Shown here: positions 21,010 to 30,329 of the stretch, piece after piece | Layout: every line of letters begins with the position of its first letter | How positions within the stretch are numbered: the stretch's first letter is position 1 | DNA from: Prorocentrum cordatum | Lineage: Eukaryota; Sar; Dinophyceae; Prorocentrales; Prorocentraceae | NCBI GenBank assembly: GCA_963575745.1 | Contig: CAUYUJ010022057.1 | Span: forward strand, 16,001-80,000 | Direction: 5' to 3' | DNA length: 64,000 nucleotides | The notes under the pieces: generated by a model | The model's input: the letters and a program-made list of their open reading frames with translations, nothing else | What the model was told of the DNA's origin: nothing | Database searches by the model: none | Position numbers and translations under genes: made by a program

Positions 21010-22100
21010 TTCCCTGGGAGATGGTGGCCTCGGGAGCGCGCCTCCGCTGCAATGTACGAGGGTTCGAGGCCTCGGGAGCGCGCCCCCCCGAGCTTTGTGT
21101 AAGGGTCCACGGCCTAGAGGCCCGCTCCAGAACTCTCACGAAGCCAGGGCGGGGGCGACAAGTGCCCTCCCGAACACATGCCCAATACAGAAAATTATGC
21201 TCACACGCCGGTCGTTGAAAGTAGATCTTTTTGGTTTCTCAGATCCCAATCCACTTCTAGCACCTTCCTACCTCAATCATCGATGTGGTTTTGCCATGTC
21301 TTGTCATGCTCTGGGCGGGCCTGGACCCAATGTACTTCATCCGCCTCCCTGCTTCATGCTCTTACCCACTTCTCCCAACCGACATGCACTCCTGCTCTGG
21401 AGAGGTTTTTCCGGGGCAGCCTCAGCGGGGTGGGTTCGTGGCCGCACAGCCACGGCAATCCACAACGGGGCTGCGAGTCGGGGGGCGCAGGTGTCCTGCA
21501 CTTGGCGAAGGACTGCGGCTTCGGGAGCGCGAGCGCACCGCAGTTCACACAGGGCTGTGGTTTCTCATTGCGGGTAAAAGAGCCCCTAACCCCAATGGCA
21601 CGATGAAGACGTAGCCTCACTGAGGTCCCCGTCTTCGCATTTGGGATAATAATTCTGGGTGGTGTGGTTCGATGCACCTGCAGAAAAGACCCCTTATCCC
21701 TAATGCTCCTGGCCCTCCTAACTTAGGACCCCTCCCAAAGGGTTAGGGTTTTTTTGGTCAATCTGGCGCAAGCACCCAGTGTTTGCAACCTGGGGAGTGC
21801 CTACGCGCAGTACTTGTCAAGGGATTGTGGCTCTGGAGACGCGAACACATTGTAGTTTACAAAGGATTGTGGCCTCGGGAGCGCGAACCTGGGGTGCTTT
21901 CGAAAGAATTGCGGCTTTGGGAGCGCGACTGCGCTGTAATGTACCAGGGGCTGCGGCCTGGGGAGCACGAGTCTGGGGTGCTTTAGAAGGGGATTGTGGC
22001 TTGGGGATCGCGAACTTGGCGTACGTCACAAACGGACTGTGGGTCAGGGAGCGCGCATGCGACGGGAGCGTGGCCTCAAGTGCGCGAACCTGGTATCGAA
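21010..22100 (+). repeat. 42-bp minisatellite with a 14-codon period
   Basis: Units of the type GGATTGTGGCCTCGGGAGCG plus about 22 more bases recur at about 21821, 21863, 21905, 21948 and 21990. Looser copies lie at 21020-21110, 21505-21560 and 22030-22090. Because 42 is divisible by three, one frame stays open (21783-21986) and repeats a 14-residue motif like KGLWPREREPGVLS. The sequence from 21130 to 21500 is unique. I do not call it a gene: no start context, no family, and flanking copies are out of frame. Confidence 0.75.
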
Positions 22101-22219
22101 GACGCCCACGGCGAGTCACCACCGCCCCCTGCCATTTGAAATCGCCCGTGTGGCCGAGCTCTGTGGGGAGGAGTTGGAGGACGACAAGGAGGAGCAGGAC
22201 GAGGACAAGGAGGAGGAGG

Positions 22220-22430
22220 AATAATAATAATAGTGTTATGGTTGAGAATAATAATAACATTAATCATAGTAATGGTAGTAATAATACGATCACGAATACT
22301 AATACGAATAAGAGCATTCATGCTAGGAAGACGAACAATCATACCATTAAGACGATGGATAATAACAATCAGACATATATTCAAACTAATCATCATATTA
22401 AGAACAACATGGATAATAACATTTGACGAA
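22220..22430 (+). repeat. AAT-rich trinucleotide tract
   Basis: AATAATAAT and ACGAAT words dominate, making this an AT-rich island in GC-rich DNA. It is preceded by a short GGAGGA/GACAAGGAGGA run (about 22165-22220). Confidence 0.88.
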
Positions 22431-22519
22431 CAGGACAGATAAGAAGAGCAGGAGGAAGAGGAGGAAGGGAAGCAGAGGCTCTGCCAAGCGATCGGACCAT
22501 GTGTTCCCCCGACCGTCAT

Positions 22520-22760
22520 GGAAACCCTTGGGGCCTCCTCGGAGCTTCCTGGGAGCCTCTTGGAGGCATCTTGGGGGCCTTCTTGGGGGCCTTTGGGGGC
22601 TTCTCGGGGGCCTCTTTGGCAGTCTTAGGCATTCCTGGCCCGTCTGACGCGATCGGAAGCCGTCTTGGGGGCCTCTCTGGGCCGACTTGGGCCCTTTTGG
22701 GGTGCTCCAGGGCCGTCGTAGAGACCATCTTGGGGTCTTGGAGGCCTCTTGGGCCAGGAG
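22520..22760 (+). repeat. CTTGGGG minisatellite block
   Basis: Another block of the 11-bp family (TCTTGGGGGCC, CTTTGGGGGC and similar). Confidence 0.8.
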
Positions 22761-23158
22761 TCCTGGAGGATTCCTCATGATTCCTGAGGACGCCTGAGGA
22801 CTCCGATTCCTAAAGGATTCCTCCGGATCCCAGAGAAAACGGGGCAGGCTCCTGACAGATTCCCGGGGATTCCTGAGGATTCTTCTGGCTCCCTGAGGAT
22901 TCCTGAAGGACATCGCCAGATTCCTGAGGACTCTCTTGAAGTCTTGAAGGGTTCCATAGGGTTCCTGGAGATTCCGGAGGATTCCTGAAGGATTCCTGAA
23001 GGATTCCGGGCGATTCCTGAAGATGCACGTTCCTGAAGAACCCTGGAAGGATTCTAGAAGGATTCTTGCAGAATTACTGATGGATTCCAGAGGATTCCTC
23101 AACATAATTGGGGGTCCTTGAGGATTGTGTAGGATTTCTGTGTGGAGGATTCCTGCAG
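22761..23158 (+). repeat. GGATTCCTGA 10-11-bp minisatellite
   Basis: Degenerate tandem units GGATTCCTGAG/A, with AGAATCC-type reversals absent. It lies between two blocks of the CTTGGGG family, so the two minisatellites alternate. Confidence 0.85.
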
Positions 23159-23400
23159 ATTCTTGGGGCCTGTCTTGGAGCCTTTGGGGGCGCCGTGGGG
23201 CCGTCTTGGAAGTCTCCAGGGCCGTCTTAAGGGGCTCTTGGGCCATCTTGAGTCCCTCTTGGTCCATCATGTGGCCCTATCGGGAGGCTTCTGGCGCCAT
23301 ATTGCTACCATTTTGGGGTCCCTCTTGGAATTGTGGTGGGGGCCTCTTGATCAATCCGAAGGCCATCTTAGAGTGCCTTGAGTCTGTATGAGGTCGTCTT
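23159..23400 (+). repeat. CTTGGGG minisatellite block
   Basis: Continuation of the 11-bp family (GTCTTGGAGCC, CTCTTGGGCCATCTTGAG). Confidence 0.75.
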
Positions 23401-23630
23401 GGCGTACTGGGAACTCCCACATAGGGCAATGTATTGGTAGAGATCCCAACGGCGCACGATGAAAGCCAAGTGAGTTCCTTCATGGATTCTTTGAGGGGGC
23501 CCGAAGGCATCAGCGTGGGGGGGCGGGGGACCCCGAGCCCTGCATCGCAACTGCATATGACCCGGGGCTCCCCGGCCCACCGGGCCCATCCCCACCAGAT
23601 GAGGTGGGTCTCGGGGTCCCTCGGGCCCTG
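23401..23630. other. Sequence without a recognised gene
   Basis: Short open frames only. Confidence 0.4.
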
Positions 23631-23747
23631 GGCATCGCTCGGACGTGTGCATTTTTTTTCTTCGGCGAGGACCATCGAGGAGCATCGTTGATCATTTGGC
23701 GAAAAACCCACGCACGACACCGAAAAAAACACAGGGAATGGACGTCC
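23631..23747 (+). repeat. Dispersed ~116-bp repeat, copy 2
   Basis: Matches 6026-6141 in the same orientation. It is followed by a GAC trinucleotide run at about 23756-23793. Confidence 0.75.
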
Positions 23748-23752
23748 AGTGG

Positions 23753-23790
<38 letters not shown>

Positions 23791-24753
23791 AGACGCCGCC
23801 CGCTCTGGCTCCTTGAAGCACCGCAACACCGTGTGATAATATGTGGGTGATTCTATGGGTTTCCCCCCCCCCCCCCCAGTTGTACGTCATGCCTAGGACG
23901 GCAATGCAGTTTTACGTCATGCCTCAGACGGCGATGCATGTACCGACGCTGACGGCGTCCTCCTCCTTCTTCTCCTCCCTGATAGGTGGGGGAGGGCCGC
24001 ACCTCATACCCACCACCGCACGCCCACAGGGGAAGACCCCATCACGACACGCCCACAGGGGGGTGGGGGCATGTCGGACCGATCCCAACCGACTGGTACC
24101 AATTACAACCGACCTGGCCACAATTCAACGGGCCAAAAAGCCAACTGATATCAATTACAACTATTTATCTTGTGCCTACCCTCGGATTCCCTGTGTACAA
24201 TATTTGAAATTTTAAAGAACGATCCATACATCCAATGAACGTCTAAAAGGTACTCGTTCATGCTGAGAACCCACATGAGCGCCCCGGATGGAATTGGTAC
24301 CAGTTTACTTTGTGGGATCTGGGAGGTGTGTTGTTGTACAACACTGGTTTTTGTACAACAGCAGTTCGCAACAACACACCTCAACGCAACAACATTTATC
24401 CAGCACAACAATATATATATATATATGTTTATATACCTATACGACCTCTCTGCGGGTGATAAGGAGGTTGGGGGGGAAGGGGGGCCAGCAATGGGCAACA
24501 GTGGTGATTGTTGCGTTGCCGCTCGCTCTTGGGAACCTTGGTGTCGAGTTGTTTACGTCATCCTTCGCTTTTGGGCGCCTTGGTCTCATTCTCCCCCCCA
24601 GGAGCCAACAAAATAATGATTTGTTTCGTTCATTTAGCAAGGGCTTGGGGGGCCGTTTGGACGCGTCTTTTGGACCTCTTGGGGGCTCTTGGTGGCCTCT
24701 TGGGTGCCTCTTGGGAGCCTGGGAGCCTTTCGGGGATGGCGCACGCTTGCTGC
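23748..24753. other. Mixed unique and short-repeat sequence, no gene
   Basis: A 28-bp block (GTACGTCATGCCTAGGACGG against GTTTTACGTCATGCCTCAGACGG) is duplicated at about 23882-23935. A TA run lies at 24412-24426 and a short CTTGGGG block at 24640-24735. No protein family recognised. Confidence 0.45.
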
Positions 24754-24836
24754 TCACGATCGATCTCACTATCGGTCTCACTATCGATCTCACTATCGAT
24801 CTCACAATCGATTTCGTCATCGGTCTCACTATCGTT
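24754..24836 (+). repeat. 12-bp tandem repeat ATCGATCTCACT
   Basis: About six units of TCTCACTATCGA with GATC/GGTC variants. Confidence 0.9.
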
Positions 24837-25015
24837 TGGGGCACCAGCGGGACACCGGCGGGACACCGCGGGCCACCGCTTGCTGGAGGGAGAATCATTT
24901 GGTCCGGCCGGGGCCCTGCCACAAGCGGGACACCGGCGGGACACCGACGGGACACCGTGGGCCACCGCTTGCCGGAGGGAGAATCATTTGGTCCGGCCGC
25001 GCCTCAGCCACAGGA
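24837..25015 (+). repeat. Two ~85-bp tandem copies with an inner 11-bp repeat
   Basis: Each copy has GGGACACCGGC units followed by GGGAGAATCATTTGGTCCGG. The second copy has one extra GGGACACCGAC unit. Confidence 0.85.
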
Positions 25016-25354
25016 GACACTCCTCTCGCCCGCCCACGCAGCTTCGCCTCGCCCGCACGCACGGCACGCACGAACGCGAAACCGATGATCTCCTCCTCAT
25101 TTCCGATGTATATATATACACACAACACATACCTACACACCTTCACAACAAAACAAATGGAACGCCCGATGAATCATCCTCATTGTCCTCAGCCGTTCTT
25201 TCCTTCATCCTTTCCTGCCTCTTCCCTCCTCCTCCTCTTCCAGAAAGTCCCGAGGTTTTCTCAAAAATCCTGCGGGCCCACCAGCAATCTTCCAGACATC
25301 CTTCGGAAATCCTTCAGCAATCCTTCAGAATTCCTCTAGGCATCTTTCAAGTTT
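25016..25354. other. Sequence without a recognised gene
   Basis: Ordinary composition, a short TATATA run at about 25110, and a CCTTCAGCAAT-like repeat near the end. Confidence 0.4.
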
Positions 25355-25465
25355 CTCTGAGGAGCTTTTAAGGAGCCTCTAAGGAACTTCTAAGGAGCTT
25401 CTAAGGAGCCTCTAGGGAGCCTCTAAGGAACTGCTAAGATGCCTATAAGGAGCCTCTTAGGGACC
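25355..25465 (+). repeat. AAGGAGCCTCT 11-bp tandem repeat
   Basis: About nine units of (T)AAGGAGCTTCT/CCTCT leading into the satellite that follows. Confidence 0.88.
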
Positions 25466-25469
25466 TATG

Positions 25470-26612
25470 GGGCGAACTTTGCCACTGGGGCCTTCGGCGG
25501 AGCTCCCTATGGGCGTGGGGACGCATGCGAACTTTGCCACTGGGGCCTTCGGTGGAGCTCCCTGCTGGGCCACGATACTCGTGAGGGGTGTGCCGAAATG
25601 GGCGGGGGGACGCATGCGAACTTTGCCACTGGGGCCTTCGGTGGAGCTCCCTATGGGGCCACGATCCTCGTGAGGGGTGTGCCGAAATGGGCGGGGGGAC
25701 GCATCCGAACTTTGCCACTGGGGCCTTCAGTGGAGCTCCCTGTGGGGCCACGATCCTGGTGAGGGGTGTGCAGGAATGGGCGGGGGCGACTCATGCGAAC
25801 TTTGATACTGGGGCCTTCGGTGGAGCTCCCTTTGGGGCCACGATCCTCGGGAGGGGTGTGCCGGAATGGGCGGGGGGACGCATGCGAGCTTTGCCACTGG
25901 GGCCTTCGGTGGAGCTCCCTGTGGGGCCACGATTCTCGGGAGGGGTGTGCCGAAATGGGCGGGGGGACGCATGCGAACTTTGCCACTGGGGCCTTCGGTG
26001 AAGCTCCCTATGGGGCCAGGATCCTCGTGAGGGTGTTCCGAAATGGGACGGGGGGCGCATGCGAACTTTGCCACTGGGGCCTTCGGCGGAGCTCCTATGG
26101 GGCCACGATCCTCGTGAGGGGTGTGCCGAAATGGGCAGGGGACGCTTATGGGGCCACGATCCTCGTGAGGGGTGTGCCGACATGGGCGTGGGGACGCATG
26201 CGAATTTTGCCACTGGGGCCTTCGGTGGAACTCCCTATGGGGCCAGGATCCTCGTGAGGGATGTGCCGAAATGGGGGGGGGGACGCATGCGAACTTTGCC
26301 ACTGGGGCCTTCGGTGGAGCTCCCTATTGGGCCACGATCCTGGTGAGGGGTGTGCCGAAATGGGCGGGGGAACGCATGCGAACTTTGCCACTGGGGCCTT
26401 CGGTGGAACTCCCTGTGGGGCCACGATACTCGTGAGGGGTGTGCCGAAATGGGCGGGGGGACGCATGCGAACTTTGCCACTGGGGCCTTCGGTGAAGCTC
26501 CCTATGGGGCCAGGATCCTCGTGAGGGGTGTGCCGAAATGGGCCGGGGGTCGCATGCGAACTTTGCCACTGGGGCCTTCGGTGGAGCTCCCTATGGGGCC
26601 ACGAAACGCTGT
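25470..26612 (+). repeat. 89-bp satellite array, about 13 units
   Basis: Each unit reads ATGCGAACTTTGCCACTGGG, then GCCTTCGGTGGAGCTCCCTA, then GGGGCCACGATCCTCGTGAG, then GGGTGTGCCGAAATGGGCGG. Unit starts are near 25481, 25530, 25620, 25709, 25800, 25889, 25977, 26066, 26206, 26294, 26382, 26471 and 26560. The first unit is short, and one near 26110 is truncated. The period is not a multiple of three, so each unit is read in the next frame and stays open only because the unit lacks stops. There are no spacers of independent sequence, so it is not a CRISPR array. Confidence 0.93.
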
Positions 26613-26639
26613 CCTGGGTGGGCACAACGCAGGGAGATG

Positions 26640-26725
26640 ACGAGGCGGATGGGAGTAGGGAGGAGGGGGAGGAGGAGGAGGAGAAGGAGGAGGAGGAGGA
26701 GGAGGGAGGAGAGGAGGAGATGAGA
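26640..26725 (+). repeat. GGA trinucleotide tract
   Basis: Short GGAGGAGGAGAAGGAGG tract after the satellite. Confidence 0.88.
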
Positions 26726-27270
26726 GGAGGAGACGCGGGGCGCTGTCTTGTCTCTTCAAAACGAGGACCCAACACCACAGGATGGTTGGGAGCAAAAAAG
26801 TTTGAAGAGCGGTTGTGATTGACACCAGTTGGTTGGGATTGGGACCGAGATGGCTGGAATGCGTCCCAGTTTCCATGTTCGGGGGTGGGGAGGGCCCATC
26901 GCGCGGGGGTGGGTGGGCTGGATGCCATCACCATGAGGGGGGCGGGGGCCTGAACCCTGGATCACATACTCCGACCTCGAGCCCAGGATGGGGCTGTCCA
27001 GGGGCGGTGGAGATGTACAGATCTCGTCGCCCGACCCTTCCAGGTTCCACTTCGATCCGATCGATCCGATATGATACCGTCCGGCTCGATCCCATCCGAT
27101 TGTGCTATCCCGACGATCCGAGGCGGCCTCATGCTTGGCGGCGTTGTGCATCTTGGCGCGGCCGATCCTATCCGGCTCGGACCCCGTGCCGATACGGCCC
27201 GATCCCATGTGTGTTCCGATCCGACCCGGTTTCCCGATCCGATGCGGATTGAGTTCCCCCTGGGGGCCCT
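26726..27270. other. Unique sequence, partly GATCC-rich, no gene
   Basis: From about 27045 to 27245 the words GATCCGAT and CGATCC recur irregularly. No protein recognised. Confidence 0.45.
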
Positions 27271-27279
27271 AGGGTAGAT

Positions 27280-27436
27280 TTAAGTCGGGCGTGTCCCTCC
27301 ACAGGAGGAATATTCAAAAATAGTGAAAAATAGTCTCGGTGCGATCTTTGTACTATTTTTGATTATCTGGGATTATGTTCCGATTGTGCTTCAGTTTTCC
27401 TTGAACATCCGCCTGCAGGAGGACATGCCCGACCGA
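27280..27436 (+). mobile_element. MITE-2 copy c, with a 9-bp target duplication
   Basis: 157 bp beginning TTAAGTCGGGCGTGTCCCTC and ending GGAGGACATGCCCGACCGA. The flanks AGGGTAGAT (27271-27279) and AGGGTATAT (27437-27445) match at eight of nine positions, supporting the 9-bp duplication seen for copy b. Interior words AAAATAGTC and TACTATTTTTGA are shared with the family. Confidence 0.85.
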
Positions 27437-27599
27437 AGGGTATATTCATCTTTGAGGGTTCCAGGGCCCAACGGCGAGCCCCAGAAAGCCGTCGGTGGAA
27501 CTCTGCCCCCACCCCCCCCGCCTTGCACACTTGTCGAGATGCTTTCAGGAAGCTGGCCCAGCTGGAGGGCTTCTCCGAAGGGCTTAGGCGACCCGTCCT

Positions 27600-27843
27600 C
27601 CTCCCTTCTGCTCTTCCTCCCTCCTCCTCCTCCTCCTCCTCCTCCTCCTCCTCCTCCTCCTCCTCCTCCTCTCCTCCTCCTCCTCCTCCTCCTCCTCCTC
27701 CTCCTCCTCCTCCTCCTCCTCCTCCTCCTCCTCCTCTCCTCCTCCTCCTCCTCCTCCTCCTCCTCCTCCTCCTCCCCCCACCCCCCCCCCCCCCTCCTCC
27801 TCCTCCTCCTCCTCCTCCTCCTCCTCCTCCTACTCCTCCTCCA
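27600..27843. repeat. TCC trinucleotide tract abutting the first LINE
   Basis: TCC runs, with a poly-C block at about 27776-27794. The tract ends directly against the DinoSL remnant. Confidence 0.93.
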
Positions 27844-27863
27844 CGTAGCCATTTTGGCTCAAG
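27844..27863 (+). other. Relict dinoflagellate spliced leader
   Basis: CGTAGCCATTTTGGCTCAAG matches the last 20 nt of the 22-nt dinoflagellate spliced leader (DCCGTAGCCATTTTGGCTCAAG) without a mismatch; the first two bases are replaced by flanking CA. In dinoflagellates this leader is added to mRNA by trans-splicing and is not encoded with genes, so its presence upstream of the retrotransposon ORF1 marks a reverse-transcribed, trans-spliced RNA. The consensus is from established knowledge; the match is read from the sequence. Confidence 0.85.
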
Positions 27864-28020
27864 ACGGAGCTTACCTCCCGTCCCGACTCCAGAGGCTCGA
27901 GGCCGAGGTGGAAGGGCAGCCCCTTCCTTAGGCCTGGCTGCCTCGGCCAATTTCGAGTGAGCTCCTGGCGGGGCACATTTCTTGCCTTGCGAAGATCTCG
28001 TGCGACACAGTGGCCAGCGG

Positions 28021-29211
28021 ATGGTCCCAGCCCTTGATGACAAGGAATGGGATGTCTTGCTTGGCCCGCGTAAGCCAGAGTGGGCGTGTGGTTAATGCAC
28101 GCGCTTGCACACATGGGCGTTGAGGATCAAGTGTGAGTGCGGACGGTCGGCCCCTGCACACATTCGAGCCAGAGCAGTCACTGCCCATAAGGTTGCCCTG
28201 CAGCAGCTGGAGAGTGGTGGCGGCAAAGCACGTGGTAAAGGAAAGGGTCGTGACAAGCAATAAAAAGGCGGTGGCAAGGGAAACAAGCTTAGTGCGATGT
28301 AGAAGAAGCTGGAGTCCCTCATGACATCGCTTGCGAAGAGTACCAATTCAAGTTCGGAGCCCCCAGCTACCCCACCGTGTAAGTTGGAGGCGAATAACAC
28401 AGCTACCAAGAAGGCGGAGGTCGAGCCAGAGACTGAAGAAGGGCGACGAGCTAAAGTTGCCGTGCAGATTCAGGAGCTGGAGGCCTCAATCAAAACGATG
28501 GGAACGCATGATGGGTTCAAAGACATTCGGGACACCATGGAGAAGAAACTTGCTTCATTGCGTGTACTGCATAAGCAAATGCGGCATCCTCAGACAGCAC
28601 ATCGTCGAGCAGCACAGGATCTCAGCAAAGCGAAGATGGCGATAGAGCAGATGTCTAAGGACTTGGCCGAGAAGCGTGAACAGTTTGAGAAGTTGCGTGT
28701 ATCGAGCGAGGAGCGTGTGCAGACCCTGGAATCGAAGAAGGAGCAGCTGGCCGTCCTGCAGTCGGAGTTCGACAGGACGGCGTCGCTGGTCTCGCCCAAA
28801 GTTGAAGGAATTGAGCAAAGGGATGCAGTTCCATGGTCGGTCCTGCTCCACGACATCGACCGCTTCAAGAAGGACAACCCAGAGGCAGAGGCGTTCCTCT
28901 CCAGCGAACTATGGACGAAGTTGCAGGAGCACATCCGCGTCATGCCCAAGGAGGCCGCCCCTGACGTTCGCATGGGTGCTGCTGCAGATGAAGATGGTGA
29001 TGATGCAGGTGCCCGAGATTCTCAGCATCCCGCAGGTGGCGGTGGAGCAGGAGGACCAGCAGAGGCAGCAAGCAACAAGCGCTACAATGAGATCAGTGAA
29101 CTGTCTGATGAAGAGCGACGGGCCATATGGACTACGTGCTCCAGTTCCGAGGATTTCACTGCCAAGCTGGAGGAGCTCCACGCCGCAAAGAGGGCGCGGT
29201 ATTCCTTTTAA
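28021..29211 (+). pseudogene. LINE 1 ORF1: zinc-finger and coiled-coil protein, degraded
   Basis: One frame carries a coherent protein from ATG 28021 to the stop at 29209-29211, interrupted by TAA 28093-28095, TAA 28261-28263 and TAG 28300-28302. Near the N terminus KPEWACG-stop-C...KCECG looks like a RanBP2-type or similar small zinc finger. A Gly/Lys-rich linker follows (GGGKARGKGKGRDK), then a long charged segment (from about 28400 to 28800) of coiled-coil character. The C terminus is acidic and Gly-rich. Such nucleic-acid-binding ORF1 proteins precede the polymerase ORF in LINEs. An open stretch of 296 codons starts at 28321. The family is assigned from position and composition. Confidence 0.6.
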
Positions 29212-29543
29212 CGGCGATCCCGGTGCACAAGTTGAGTGTGCTATGTCGGAGGGGGTAGCGGGCAGCCAACATTCCTTTCGATCATCAGGGACCAAAGATG
29301 ATGCTGCTAAAGTTGCTGTGGGACCTCCCGGCGGCAAGGGTGAGAGTGCGAGCGGCGCCTCCCCTGTCTGACCGACTACTGAGGGCGATGCGTCATTGGT
29401 TGCGCGCCCAGGCCTTGGAGGTTGTGCTCCAAAGTCCAGAGAGTATGATACCAACGGTTGTCTTTTGCCCCTTGTCACAGGTTTCAGGCCAGCTTCTTTC
29501 CCACCATCGAAATCTGAATTAGGAAAAAGACACCGGTGAGCAT

Positions 29544-30329
29544 GTGATTGAGAGTTTCAATTGTAGCGGAAGCAAGAGCACCCTTAAGAAACGTCTCAAG
29601 GTCACTCGAGCATCAGTAGTGATTGTGCAAGAGTTTGGCCATGTCGCCGACGAGGTTGAAGCTTTCCAGAGTTTGGCGCTAGTGCGTGGATGGAGTTTGA
29701 TGGCGTTGCCCTCTTGCCCGTCTGCAGGTAATGCGCCCAGTGCTGGCGTAGCGGTCTTTGTGCGCAGCGAGCGCGGTGTGCACGCGCCCCAAGTTGGCGC
29801 GCGTCAGGTGCGTGAGCATCGCGCGCAGCATGCGCAGCTGGACCTCCCAGGTTGGCCCACGCTCCATCTTGTGAGTATGTACCTGTATCCAGGTATAGGC
29901 CCTCAGGGCAATAATGCCAAGTTGATGGCAGCAGCAGGTGCAGTAGTTGAGAGTGTTGATGGCCCGTGCATTGTAGGAGGAGGCTGGAACATGTCGCCAG
30001 ACGAAGTAGAGGCTTCAGGTTTCTGCAGTTTCGCTGGTCTTACCTTGGTTTCTACTCAGTTCTACACTTGTCGAGGTGGCACAGGGAGCTCGGCCATCGA
30101 TTATTCCGGGCCCAGTGACCCTTCCATGCGCGCGCACAGGAATGTTAAGCTTGACACAAGCTGGTCGATTAGACCCCGCAGGCCAGTGCAGTTAGCTATA
30201 GCAAGCCAGGGATACCGAGTGCAGCATCTAGTGTACACAGTCGCTCCTTCTCTTCCGATTCCCCCCCCCCCCCCGTTCGGCCCTCGCCCCGCGCCACCTG
30301 ACTGGGGCCCTGCTGGGGGGTTGGTTTAG
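29544..30329 (+). pseudogene. LINE 1 ORF2: apurinic-like endonuclease domain
   Basis: 261 codons with the order expected of the endonuclease/exonuclease/phosphatase fold. FNCSGSKSTLKKRLKVTRAS is followed by VVIVQE (Glu at residue 30). Then come SAGVAVFVR (67-74), LHLVSMYLYPG (107-117), VGGGWNMSP (144-152) and SSAIDYSGPSD (182-192). In active enzymes the fourth motif reads GDWN or GDFN; here the aspartate position is Gly, so catalysis would be lost. This domain nicks target DNA to prime reverse transcription. The frame continues past the TAG at 30327-30329 to 30548. Confidence 0.75.

Noticed and set aside
25470-26612. Possible CRISPR array or repeat protein
   Set aside because: Units are contiguous without unique spacers, and the 89-bp period shifts the frame at every unit.
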